Below, piece by piece: positions 18,632 to 27,150 of a DNA stretch of 64,000 bases (the stretch's first letter is position 1; every line of letters starts with the position of its first letter). A program made the translations under genes and the position numbers. Below the pieces are notes generated by a model. It searched no databases. It saw only the letters and a list, made by a program, of their open reading frames with translations, and was not told the DNA's origin. Source of the stretch: Bradyrhizobium diazoefficiens (GTDB taxonomy: Bacteria > Pseudomonadota > Alphaproteobacteria > Rhizobiales > Xanthobacteraceae); the NCBI RefSeq assembly GCF_016612535.1, contig NZ_JAENXS010000002.1, positions 1,612,001 to 1,676,000 of the forward strand. The letters are read 5' to 3'.

Positions 18632-18806
18632 TTGACACGGTTTTGCTACCGGTGCGATAGTACGAATCGTACCGGCCAGCAACGAGCTGGGCTTCAATTC
18701 CGCCGGGTCGCCGCGACCGGCATGTATGGCGTTCGATACAATTCCATCAAAATATAGCCGGCCAGCTTCGACTGAGCTGGGCAGCATATTTGTGGCAGGA
18801 GGACGG
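18632..18806 (+). promoter_or_regulatory. Stressosome operon control region with twin inverted repeats
   Basis: A TTGACA box (18632-18637) stands 17 bases before a weak CGATAG -10-like box. Two copies of CCGGCCAGC-N3/7-GAGCTGGGC follow, at 18672-18692 and 18758-18782, each a near-palindrome. A strong AGGAGG ribosome site (18797-18802) precedes the ATG at 18807. The twin repeats, 86 bases apart, look like an operator pair or RNA hairpins in a leader. Confidence 0.5.
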
Positions 18807-19760
18807 ATGTTGGACCAACAATCCAGGCTGCAATCATCGTCCATCCCGCTCACCGAGGCTGAGGTCGATCGGCGCAAGAGGATCGTCGATCTGTCGGGCG
18901 AGGACATTTCACGCATCGTCACGCTGCGGAACATGGTCGCGGAGCAGACCGACCGCTACGTGGATGCCTTCTTCCGTTATCTCGACGACCTGGGCGAGGC
19001 GCCGGCCCTGTTCGGCAAGCGCGAGGTCCTGGAAGAGGCCAAGCGCCGCAAACGCGAGCATCTCGCGGCAATGACCGCCGCGCAATATGATCGCGGTTAT
19101 GTCGAGCAGCGGATTGCGCTGGCCCTGCTTTATAGCCGGCACGGCGTATCGACACCTGTGTTTCTCGGCGCATTCCACCAATTGCTGCGCGCGCTCGGCA
19201 ACGACATCATGAAAAGCGTGAAGGACCCGAACGACGCGTTCCAGCGTTTCATGTCCTTGAAGAAGGTGGCGTTCTTCGACATCGGCATCATGACGGATGT
19301 GCTGATCAGCGAACGCGAGCGCACGATCAACCTTCAGCAGGACGCGATCCGCGAGCTGTCCACGCCCGTTCTCCAGGTCCGCGAAGGGCTGCTCATCCTC
19401 CCGATCATCGGCATGATCGACTCCCAGCGCGCAAAGCAACTGACGGATGGGCTTTTGCGAAGCATTCGCGCGAACCGGGCCAGAATGGTGGTGATGGACA
19501 TCACCGGTGTCGCGGCCGTCGATTCCAAAGTCGCCAATCACCTGATTCAGACGATCGCCGCGGCCCGGCTGATGGGCAGCACCGTCATCGTCACCGGGCT
19601 GTCCGCCGATGTCGCGCAGGCGCTGGTCGCGCTCGGCGTCGACCTCGGCAAGATCAGCACGACCGGAGATCTTCAGGGCGGGCTCGAGGAAGCGGAACGG
19701 ATGCTCGGCTACCGGGTCGTTCGCGGGAACGAGACGACGGGGCCACGCCTTTCGGCATAG
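18807..19760 (+). CDS. rsbR: Globin-type RsbR stressosome sensor
   Basis: A 317-residue protein. Residues 15-165 are a sensor-globin fold and 185-300 a STAS domain. The STAS part holds the stressosome phosphorylation positions: Thr186 (LSTPVLQV) and Ser240 (AVDSKVANHL, where Bacillus RsbRA has Thr205). The globin F-helix reads YSRHGVSTPVFLGAF. Aligned on the Gly residues with haem-globin sensors, Tyr109 falls where the proximal His should be, so haem binding is doubtful, as for Bacillus RsbRA. It should assemble with RsbS into the stressosome and release RsbT on stress. First gene of the operon, with a strong ribosome site. Confidence 0.9.
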   Translation: MLDQQSRLQSSSIPLTEAEVDRRKRIVDLSGEDISRIVTLRNMVAEQTDRYVDAFFRYLDDLGEAPALFGKREVLEEAKRRKREHLAAMTAAQYDRGYVEQRIALALLYSRHGVSTPVFLGAFHQLLRALGNDIMKSVKDPNDAFQRFMSLKKVAFFDIGIMTDVLISERERTINLQQDAIRELSTPVLQVREGLLILPIIGMIDSQRAKQLTDGLLRSIRANRARMVVMDITGVAAVDSKVANHLIQTIAAARLMGSTVIVTGLSADVAQALVALGVDLGKISTTGDLQGGLEEAERMLGYRVVRGNETTGPRLSA

Positions 19761-19770
19761 AGGACGCGCC

Positions 19771-20145
19771 ATGGCGATCCCCATCCTGAAGCAAGGCGCC
19801 GTCCTGATCGCAAGCCTTCAGGCTGCTCCAACCGATCGGGATCTGATCCAGCTCAAGGACGAGCTGGCCGACAAGATCGGTCATTTCCGTTCGCGCATCG
19901 TTGCCATCGACGTCAGTGCGCTCGACGTGATGGATTCGTTCGCGACACGCACATTGAGGGGCATCGCGCATGCGACCAAGCTGCGCGGCGCCAATACGGT
20001 GATCGTGGGCATCCAGCCCGACGTCGCCTTTGCGATGGTCCAGCTCGGGCTCACGCTCGACGGCATCGAAACCGCCCTCGATCTCGATGAGGGCCTCGCG
20101 CGCATGCGTCCGCAGCCGGACGGGGGGACATCCGGTGACCGCTGA
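19771..20145 (+). CDS. rsbS: RsbS stressosome scaffold STAS protein
   Basis: A 124-residue single STAS domain. Ser56 in LDVMDSFATR matches the RsbS serine phosphorylated by RsbT in Bacillus (Ser59). The remainder follows the STAS pattern (LRGANTVIVGIQPDVAFAMVQLG). With RsbR it should form the stressosome core that holds RsbT. It starts ten bases after rsbR and overlaps rsbT by 11 bases. Confidence 0.92.
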   Translation: MAIPILKQGAVLIASLQAAPTDRDLIQLKDELADKIGHFRSRIVAIDVSALDVMDSFATRTLRGIAHATKLRGANTVIVGIQPDVAFAMVQLGLTLDGIETALDLDEGLARMRPQPDGGTSGDR

Positions 20146-20539
20146 CGCCACCCGCGTTGCCATCACACGCGACGGCGACATCGTAGAGGCGCGGCAGAAA
20201 GGGCGCGAGCTCGCGCAGCAAATCGGATTTACCGGCAGCGACCTCACGCTCATCGCCACCGCGATCTCGGAAGTTGCACGAAACATCGTTGTGTATGCCG
20301 GCCACGGCGATATCGATCTCAGCATCGCCGAGAAGAACGGCAAGCGCGGCATCCTCGTCGTTGCCCGGGACGAGGGACCTGGCATCCCTGATATCGAACG
20401 CGCCATGCGCGACGGCTACTCCACCGGCAACAGCCTCGGCCTCGGTTTGCCGGGCTCCAGGCGGCTGATGGACGATTTCGAGATCGACTCGGCGGTCGGA
20501 CGAGGAACGACCGTGATCATGCGGAAATGGAAGGCATGA
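20135..20539 (+). CDS. rsbT: RsbT-like serine kinase
   Basis: A 134-residue GHKL kinase with a GTG start inside rsbS. The ATP-site boxes are present: EVARNIVVYAG (N box), DEGPGIPD (G1) and GYSTGNSLGLGLPG (G2 lid). In Bacillus RsbT phosphorylates RsbR and RsbS and, once released, activates the phosphatase RsbU by binding its N-terminal domain. No RsbU phosphatase is encoded here, but an RsbU_N-like domain begins the kinase two genes on. ATGA overlap with the following gene. Confidence 0.93.
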   Translation: MTADATRVAITRDGDIVEARQKGRELAQQIGFTGSDLTLIATAISEVARNIVVYAGHGDIDLSIAEKNGKRGILVVARDEGPGIPDIERAMRDGYSTGNSLGLGLPGSRRLMDDFEIDSAVGRGTTVIMRKWKA

Positions 20540-21162
20540 CCGGGGCACACTCTCCCAACGCACGCGCAGGCTCCGTCGAATGGGGCGTGGCGTCCCGCGC
20601 GTTGCACGGCGAACCGGAGTCGGGTGACCTGCATTTTATCGAGGCCTTTTCGGGAGGCGTGCTGATTGCCGCCATCGACGGCCTCGGGCATGGCCCGGAG
20701 GCGGCACTCGCATCGCGGATCGCCGCGGCGACCCTGCATGACCATCTCGGCGAACCCGTCATAATCTTGATAGAGCGATGTCATGCGGCGCTCCAGAGGA
20801 GCCGCGGCGTTGTGCTCAGCGTGGCGATGGTCGAGGCACGGGGTCGCGAGCTGACCTGGCTGGGCGTGGGAAACGTCGATGGCACATTGTATCGCGCCAA
20901 CGCGGTCCCGCCGCGCGAGTCGCTGGCACACCGGGGCGGAGTTGTCGGCTATCAAATTCCACCGCTTCGTCAGGCGACGCTTCCGCTCGCTCCCGGCGAT
21001 ACGCTGGTCTTCACGACTGACGGCATTGACGGCGCCTTCAGCATGGAATCCCCGATCGGCTGGCAGCCGCAGGAAGCCGCCGACCACATCCTGCGCAGAT
21101 ACGGCAAGGACACCGATGACGCTCTCGTCCTCATCGCCCGTGTGATCGGGGACATTCCATGA
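20536..21162 (+). CDS. rsbX: RsbX-like PP2C phosphatase
   Basis: A 208-residue SpoIIE/PP2C-type phosphatase. Metal-binding acidic residues are in AIDGLGHGPEAA and FTTDGIDGAF. RsbX removes phosphate from RsbR and RsbS, resetting the stressosome. ATG at 20536 overlaps the rsbT stop (ATGA), preferred to the ATG three codons upstream. It also overlaps the next gene by four bases. Confidence 0.88.
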   Translation: MTGAHSPNARAGSVEWGVASRALHGEPESGDLHFIEAFSGGVLIAAIDGLGHGPEAALASRIAAATLHDHLGEPVIILIERCHAALQRSRGVVLSVAMVEARGRELTWLGVGNVDGTLYRANAVPPRESLAHRGGVVGYQIPPLRQATLPLAPGDTLVFTTDGIDGAFSMESPIGWQPQEAADHILRRYGKDTDDALVLIARVIGDIP

Positions 21163-22166
21163 TCCCGACGCGAGAGGAGATTCGCCGGGAATACGCCGGA
21201 AGCCTCGGCGGCTATCTCATCGAGGCGGACGAAGCCGCGCGATTGCACGCCCACGAACTCGGACGCAAGGCGCTCGCCGGCGGCGTCGGCGTGCTCGACA
21301 TCGTCGCGCTTCATCATGAGGCGCTAGCGACATTGGCCGGCTCCGGATCGCTGCGGCTCGACCGAGCCGCGGAATTCCTCGCCGAAAGTCTCTCGCCCTT
21401 TGAAATGACCATGCGCGGCTATCGCGAGGCGAATCGGCTGCTTTCCATCGCGAACGCGGACCTGCTGCAGGCCAAGGCCGCAACCGATGCCGCCAATCGC
21501 GAGCTCGAGGCCTTCAGCTATTCGGTGGCGCACGATCTGCGCGCCCCGTTGCGCAGCGTCGACGGCTTCAGTCAGGCCGTTCTGGAGGATTGCGCCGGAG
21601 CGCTCGATGACGCGGGAAAACGTCATCTGCGTTACGTGCGCGAAGCGGCGCAGGATATGGCCGCCTTGATCGACGGCTTGCTCGCCCTGTCGCGCGTGAC
21701 GCGGAGCGAACTGCGCCGCGAAGCGATCGACATTGCAGGGATCGCGCGCAGCGTCTTCGCGCAACTCCGGAGGACGGCCCCCGGCCGCGTGGTGGAGACC
21801 GTGGTTGCCGATGAGATGACCAACCACGGCGATGCCCGGTTGCTTCAGAGTGTGCTGGAAAACCTGCTCGGAAACGCCTGGAAGTTCACGCGCGACCGCG
21901 CCGTAGCGAGGATTGAGGTGGGTTGCCGGAAGCACAACGGCGAATGCATCTATTTTGTGAGCGACAATGGCGCCGGCTTCGATATGGCATATGCCGACAA
22001 ACTGTTCGGCGCGTTCCAGCGGCTGCATTCGGCAGCCGAATTCGAAGGGACCGGCATCGGCTTGGCGACCGTGCAGCGGGTCGTGAAGCGCCATCGCGGC
22101 CGGATCTGGGCCGAGAGCGAAGTCGACCGCGGCGCAACTTTCTTCTTCACACTTTGGAGCACCTGA
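21159..22166 (+). CDS. Histidine kinase with RsbU_N-like N-terminal domain
   Basis: A 335-residue soluble kinase. Residues 1-80 resemble the RsbU N-terminal domain that binds RsbT (EYAGSLGGYLIEADEAARLH; GVGVLDIVALHHEAL). A short coiled link leads to the dimerisation box with His125 (SYSVAHDLRAPLRSVDGF) and an ATPase domain (NLLGNAWKFT; DNGAGFDMAY; GTGIGLATVQR) of the bacteriophytochrome-like kinase branch. It starts inside rsbX (ATGA), so it is firmly in the stressosome operon. Likely role: RsbT released by the stressosome binds this protein and sets its kinase activity. That link is inference. Confidence 0.87.
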   Translation: MIPTREEIRREYAGSLGGYLIEADEAARLHAHELGRKALAGGVGVLDIVALHHEALATLAGSGSLRLDRAAEFLAESLSPFEMTMRGYREANRLLSIANADLLQAKAATDAANRELEAFSYSVAHDLRAPLRSVDGFSQAVLEDCAGALDDAGKRHLRYVREAAQDMAALIDGLLALSRVTRSELRREAIDIAGIARSVFAQLRRTAPGRVVETVVADEMTNHGDARLLQSVLENLLGNAWKFTRDRAVARIEVGCRKHNGECIYFVSDNGAGFDMAYADKLFGAFQRLHSAAEFEGTGIGLATVQRVVKRHRGRIWAESEVDRGATFFFTLWST

Positions 22167-22167
22167 T

Positions 22168-22629
22168 ATGGCGGCTGAGGCTGCGATGTTCCAAGACAAG
22201 CGCATCCTGCTGGTCGAGGACAATCCCAAAGACGAGGCCCTGACCCGGCGCGCCCTCGAGAGGCACAACTTCCAGGCCGCCGTCGTGGTGGCGCGTGACG
22301 GAGCCGAGGCGCTCAACTATCTGCTGGGATCGGACGGGACCCCCGCAGGGGCTTTGCCGCAACTGGTGCTGCTCGACCTCAAGCTTCCGAAAATCGACGG
22401 GCTGGAGGTCCTGCGCCGCATACGCGCCAACGAGACCACGCGGCTGCTGCCGGTCGTGATCCTGACCTCTTCCGTGGAAGAACGGGACATCCTGGAAGGA
22501 TATCGGCTCGGCACCAACAGCTATGTGCGCAAGCCAGTGGATTTCGTCGCCTTCACCGAGGCCGTGCGGCAGCTCGGGCTGTACTGGCTTCTTCTCAACA
22601 CCATGCCGCCGCTGGGCGGGACATCCTGA
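22168..22629 (+). CDS. Single-domain response regulator
   Basis: A 153-residue lone receiver domain of the Rcp1 type that pairs with phytochrome-like kinases. The phosphorylation site is Asp70 (LVLLDLKLPKIDG), with the acidic pair at Glu17/Asp18 and Lys117 region (YVRKPVDF). It has no output domain, so it must pass phosphate on or act by binding. It starts one base after the kinase gene and is its most likely phosphate acceptor. Confidence 0.93.
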   Translation: MAAEAAMFQDKRILLVEDNPKDEALTRRALERHNFQAAVVVARDGAEALNYLLGSDGTPAGALPQLVLLDLKLPKIDGLEVLRRIRANETTRLLPVVILTSSVEERDILEGYRLGTNSYVRKPVDFVAFTEAVRQLGLYWLLLNTMPPLGGTS

Positions 22630-22644
22630 GGGCGGGAACTTCCG

Positions 22645-24189
22645 ATGACAAAGCTGCTCAAGGCATTGATCGTCGAAGACGATGAGCGCGACGCCACATT
22701 GCTGAGGCGCGAGCTCAATCGCGGTGGTTATGAGCTCAGTTCGGAGCGGGTCGAGACGGCGGAGGCCCTGAATGCCGCGCTCGACCGGGAGGCCTGGGAC
22801 ATTGTGCTCTCCGACTATTCGATGCCGCGGTTCAGCGCGCCGGCCGCCTTGGAGCTGGTGCGCAGGCGCGGCTTTGACCTTCCCTTCATCATCGTTTCGG
22901 GGACGATCGGCGAAGAGACCGCAGTCGAGGCGATGCGCGCCGGCGCCAATGATTTCATGCCCAAGGGCGCCATGGCGCGCCTCTTGCCCGCCATCGACCG
23001 CGAATTGCGCGAGGCCGCCGCGCGCGCCGAGCGCAAAAAGATGCGCGAGCAGCTGCTGATCTCCGAACGCATGGCATCGGTCGGCATGCTCTCGGCGAGC
23101 GTTGCGCACGAGATCAACAATCCGCTGGCGGTGGTCCTGGCCAATCTCGAGATTGTCCTACAGCAGCTGGAAGCGCCTGTCAGCGGCGCGCCTGCGCCGG
23201 CCGACCCGCTCCGCGATGCGCTGATCGGACCATTGCGCGATGCGCACGAAGCCGCCGAACGGGTCAGCAACATCGCCCGCGATCTCAAGATCTTCTCGCG
23301 TTCATCCAATGAGGAGCAACGCGGACCGGTCGATATCGAGCGCGTGCTGGAGTCGGCCGTGAGAATGGCCTCCAATGAGATCCGGCATCGGGCCAGCGTT
23401 GTCAGACACTACGACACGGTCCCTCCGGTCCATGGAAACGAGGCGCGGCTCGGTCAGGTCTTCCTCAACCTGGTCGTCAATGCTTCCCAGGCTATCCCCG
23501 AGGGCCGGGCCAGCGAGAACACGATCAAGCTGTCGATACGAGGTGGCGAGAACAACCGTGTGGTGGTCCAGATCAGCGATACCGGCTCCGGCATGGCGCC
23601 CGAAATCGTCTCCCGCATCTTCGATCCGTTCTTCACCACCAAGCCTGACAGCGTCGGCACCGGCCTCGGCCTGGCCATCTGCCATCGCATCGTCTCGAGT
23701 TTCGGCGGCGACATTTCCGTCGAAAGCCGCCCCGGACACGGCACGACATTCAGCGTGTCCCTGCCTCGCGCCGGGACGTCGCTGCCCACGGTCGAGGCCC
23801 CCGTGGCCGCGCAAAGCATCAAGCGAAGGGGCAGGCTTCTCGTCGTTGACGATGAACCGATGTTGTGTGCAACGATCGAACGCATATTGTCGAGCGAACA
23901 CGACGTCACGATCCTCCAATCCGCAAAGCAAGCCCTTCAGCTCATCGAAAGAGGCGATCACTTCGACCTGATCCTCTCGGATGTCATGATGCCGCAGATG
24001 ACGGGCATCGAGTTTCACCAAGCGTTGTTACAGATCGGTCCCGCACTCGCCGACAAGGTCGTATTCATGACCGGGGGCGCCTTCTCCGCCGAAGCATCCG
24101 CTTTTCTGGACAGATTCCCGCATCGCACGATCGACAAGCCCTTCAAGTTCACTGCGCTCAGAAACCTCGTGCAGGAACTCATGCGCTGA
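22645..24189 (+). CDS. Hybrid kinase, receiver-kinase-receiver
   Basis: A 514-residue soluble protein. Receiver 1 covers residues 5-125 with Asp57 (IVLSDYSMPRF). The kinase core has His155 in LSASVAHEINNPLAVV, the NtrB/atypical group with NNPL, and ATPase boxes NLVVNASQAI, DTGSGMAPEI and GTGLGLAICHR. Receiver 2 starts near 390 with Asp in LILSDVMMPQMTG. It has no sensor domain, so input probably comes by phosphate or protein contact from upstream genes. It follows the lone receiver gene by 15 bases and ends the operon. No DNA-binding output is encoded in the cluster. Confidence 0.9.
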   Translation: MTKLLKALIVEDDERDATLLRRELNRGGYELSSERVETAEALNAALDREAWDIVLSDYSMPRFSAPAALELVRRRGFDLPFIIVSGTIGEETAVEAMRAGANDFMPKGAMARLLPAIDRELREAAARAERKKMREQLLISERMASVGMLSASVAHEINNPLAVVLANLEIVLQQLEAPVSGAPAPADPLRDALIGPLRDAHEAAERVSNIARDLKIFSRSSNEEQRGPVDIERVLESAVRMASNEIRHRASVVRHYDTVPPVHGNEARLGQVFLNLVVNASQAIPEGRASENTIKLSIRGGENNRVVVQISDTGSGMAPEIVSRIFDPFFTTKPDSVGTGLGLAICHRIVSSFGGDISVESRPGHGTTFSVSLPRAGTSLPTVEAPVAAQSIKRRGRLLVVDDEPMLCATIERILSSEHDVTILQSAKQALQLIERGDHFDLILSDVMMPQMTGIEFHQALLQIGPALADKVVFMTGGAFSAEASAFLDRFPHRTIDKPFKFTALRNLVQELMR

Positions 24190-24214
24190 CTTTCCTGCAC
24201 TGAGCTTCTTGCGA

Positions 24215-25624
24215 TCAGCTCTTCACCTCCGCCAGCGCGGCGAGGATCCGTGCCCAGGAGCGGATGCCTTTCTGGAAACTGCGCAGATCGTACTTCTCGT
24301 TCGGCGAGTGGATGTTGTCGTCGTCGAGCCCGAAACCGACGAGCAGCGAGTCGAGCCCAAGCGCGCGCTTGAAATCGGCGACGATCGGGATCGAGGCGCC
24401 GGAGCCCATCAGCACGGTCTCCTTGCCCCATTCCTCGGTCAAGGCCTTCCTGGCCGCGGCGAGCGGCTTCATGTTCCAGTCGAGCGCCACGGCCGGCGCG
24501 GCGGAATGGTCGCCGAACTCGACCTTGCAATCGCCGGGAATCCGGGCGGTCACGTAATCGCGGAAGGCCTTGCGGATTTTTTGGGGATTCTGACCCTGAA
24601 CGAGCCGGAACGAGACCTTGGCCGAGGCATGCGACGGGATCACCGTCTTGGAGCCCTCGCCGATATAGCCGCCCCAGATGCCGTTGACATCGCAGGTCGG
24701 ACGCGTGGAGGCCTGCTCGACCAGCAGGCGTCCCTTCTCGCCGGCCGGGATTGACAGGCCGATCGGCTTGAGAAACGTTTCCGGCGTGAAGTCGAGCTTC
24801 TTCCACTGCTCCAGAATCTCCGGCGGGGTGTCCTTCACGCCATCATAGAAGCCGGGAATGGTGATGCGGTTGTCGTCGTCGAACAGCCCACCGAGAATTT
24901 TGGTCAGCACCCGGATCGGGTTCATCGCCGTGCCGCCGAACACGCCGGAATGCAAATCGCGGCTGGCGGCGGTGATCTTCACCTCTTCATAGAGCAGGCC
25001 GCGCAGCGCCGTGGTGATCGCCGGCGTGTTCGGGTCCCACATGCCGGCGTCGCACACCAGCACGTAATCAGCCTTGAACTCGTCCTTGTTGGTCTCGACG
25101 AACGGCACGAAATTCTTGGAGCCGACCTCCTCCTCGCCTTCGATCAGGAAGGTGATGTCGATCGGCAGCGATCCCGTGACTTTCTTCCAGGCACGGCAGG
25201 CCTCGACGAAGGTCATCACCTGGCCCTTGTCGTCCTCGGCGCCGCGCGCGACGATGATCTTGCGGCCGTCGGTATGATCGGTGACCACGGGCTCGAACGG
25301 CGGACGGTGCCAGAGCTCGAGCGGATCGACCGGCTGCACGTCGTAATGGCCGTAGAAGATCACATGCGGCCGTCCGCCCGCCTTGATGTCCGCCTTGGTC
25401 TTGCCGACGACGGCGGGATGGCCGGCGGTCGGCCTCACCTCGGTCGCGACGCCGAAGCTCGCGATGTCCTTGGCCAGATGCTCGGCCGCCGCCTTGCAAT
25501 CCCCGGCAAAGGCCGGATCTGCGGAAATCGACTTGATCCGCAACAGCGAGAACAAACGCTCCAGGCTGTTGTCAAAGTCCTTGTCGATGTGGTCGAGCAC
25601 GGATTGAAGCTGCGCGTTGGCCAT
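24215..25624 (-). CDS. M20-family dipeptidase
   Basis: A 469-residue metallopeptidase of the M20 clan (CNDP/PepV-like). Zinc ligands and catalytic residues appear in order: GHYDVQP (His-Asp), GAEDDKGQV (bridging Asp), EGEEEVGSKN (catalytic Glu-Glu), CDAGMWD, and a late His in NIHSPNEKYD. A lid or dimerisation domain lies between residues 200 and 370. It should hydrolyse dipeptides or N-acyl amino acids in the cytoplasm; no signal peptide is present. It converges with the hybrid kinase gene. Confidence 0.92.
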   Translation of the reverse strand: MANAQLQSVLDHIDKDFDNSLERLFSLLRIKSISADPAFAGDCKAAAEHLAKDIASFGVATEVRPTAGHPAVVGKTKADIKAGGRPHVIFYGHYDVQPVDPLELWHRPPFEPVVTDHTDGRKIIVARGAEDDKGQVMTFVEACRAWKKVTGSLPIDITFLIEGEEEVGSKNFVPFVETNKDEFKADYVLVCDAGMWDPNTPAITTALRGLLYEEVKITAASRDLHSGVFGGTAMNPIRVLTKILGGLFDDDNRITIPGFYDGVKDTPPEILEQWKKLDFTPETFLKPIGLSIPAGEKGRLLVEQASTRPTCDVNGIWGGYIGEGSKTVIPSHASAKVSFRLVQGQNPQKIRKAFRDYVTARIPGDCKVEFGDHSAAPAVALDWNMKPLAAARKALTEEWGKETVLMGSGASIPIVADFKRALGLDSLLVGFGLDDDNIHSPNEKYDLRSFQKGIRSWARILAALAEVKS

Positions 25625-25648
25625 GGTCGGATTCCTGACTTTTGAGTC

Positions 25649-27007
25649 TCAAGACGGATGCGGTTTTAGCCTTGCCGGTTTTAGTCCTGCCGGTTTTAAC
25701 CCTGCCGCTGCGTCGGAGCCAGCCGCAACCGGCGGATGCCGGATGTGCCAGGCGAGCGCAACGGCGAGGACCGCCGTGGCGAGGAGGTTATTGCCCCAAG
25801 CCTGGATGACATTGGGAAACGGCGGCAGCGACAGCAGCATGAGGATGCCGGCGGCGCCGAGCGCAAGCCAGGTTCCCAGCCGCACACCCGCCCGCGCGTC
25901 GAAGGCGGCCCGATGCATCAGCACCGTCATCGGCAAGAACAACCACATGAAGTAATACTGTCGCGCCAGCGGCGAGGCCACCGTCATCAGGCAGAACAGG
26001 ATGCCCAGCTCCTCGGCGTCCGATCGCGCGGTTCGCCGCCGCGCCGGCGGCATAACCGCGACGAAGCCGAGGCCGAGCAACGCCGATATCGCCAGCACGA
26101 TCCAGTTGGCCGTCCTGTAGTCGACATCGACGAGGTTCATCGTGCGCGGCGGCTTGTCGGGATCTTCCTGATTGTAGTTGATCGGCCGAACCAGACGGTG
26201 CGTCACCGCAATAATGGACTGGTTGACCCATGACCAGTTCTGCTCGTCGCGCTGGCCAAATCCCTTCTCCGAGCTCGAGGCGACCATGCCCTGGTACCAG
26301 GTGTTGAGCTCGGCCGCGTTACGCTCGAAGCCACGGATCGGCGCCGGCAAGACGTAGAGAAGGATGCCGATGAAGGCGATCATGCTGACGACCGCCGCCC
26401 ACTGCCGGCGCCAGACCAAATAGGGCAACACCGCGATTGGAAACACCTTGATGGCCGTGGCGAGTGCGAACATGAACCCTGCGAGCCAGGACCGCCGATG
26501 TTGAAGGCTCCAGAAGCCGTAGAGCATCATCGCCAGCAGGACGAGGTTCGGCTGACCGAGATCGAACATGTCGAACACGAAAGTCACGGTGACGAGGGCC
26601 GGCAGTGCTTCGAGCCACGGGCCGGGATTGCGGTCCGAACCGGTCATGGCGTTGGAGAGAATGCCCGTGTACCACCACGCCACCACGTTCAGGATCGACA
26701 GCACGGCGTAGAGCGGGATCTTGCCGAACCAGCTCGGGATCGCCAGCAGGATCGCGGGCAGCGGCGGATAGATGAAATCGAACTGCTGATGGATGTTGCC
26801 GGGATAGAGCGGGCCGCCATGCAGCACCTGCTGCCCGGCCCAGTACCACAGCGCATAGTCCTTGGTTTTGCCGTGGCCGAAGATCTCCGGCCCGAGGACA
26901 TCGGCGGTGAGGACGACGCAGCAGAGCAGGAAGAGCAGATCGAGCGGCGCGCGCAGCGACGGGAGGCGGAGTGCGCGCGGTTTATCGGATGAAGTCGGTG
27001 GTGTCAC
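25649..27007 (-). CDS. GT87-type membrane glycosyltransferase (DUF2029)
   Basis: A 452-residue membrane protein with about ten hydrophobic segments. It shows the GT87 features: KDYALWYWAGQQVLHGGPLY early, FIYPPLPAILLAIPSW next, and a FDMFDLGQPNLVLLAMMLYG loop. Mycobacterial relatives are polyprenyl-phosphate-dependent mannosyltransferases. The substrate here is unknown. The GTG at 27007 is used; a TTG at 27091 would add 28 polar residues. The C-terminus carries repeated GLKPA/RLKP units (AGLKPAGLKPARLKP), an unusual small tandem repeat. Confidence 0.8.
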   Translation of the reverse strand: MTPPTSSDKPRALRLPSLRAPLDLLFLLCCVVLTADVLGPEIFGHGKTKDYALWYWAGQQVLHGGPLYPGNIHQQFDFIYPPLPAILLAIPSWFGKIPLYAVLSILNVVAWWYTGILSNAMTGSDRNPGPWLEALPALVTVTFVFDMFDLGQPNLVLLAMMLYGFWSLQHRRSWLAGFMFALATAIKVFPIAVLPYLVWRRQWAAVVSMIAFIGILLYVLPAPIRGFERNAAELNTWYQGMVASSSEKGFGQRDEQNWSWVNQSIIAVTHRLVRPINYNQEDPDKPPRTMNLVDVDYRTANWIVLAISALLGLGFVAVMPPARRRTARSDAEELGILFCLMTVASPLARQYYFMWLFLPMTVLMHRAAFDARAGVRLGTWLALGAAGILMLLSLPPFPNVIQAWGNNLLATAVLAVALAWHIRHPPVAAGSDAAAGLKPAGLKPARLKPHPS

Positions 27008-27150
27008 ATCATGTCCAGTCGGAAACACATAGCACGTAGCAGACCGACCGGCGGTTGGAGAGTCCCCATCACCCGAATTTGTACCTGGCAAAAATGCCGC
27101 TCATCCGCGCAACCGGAGCGGACCGGCAGCCCGCAATCCGGCCGTTCTGC

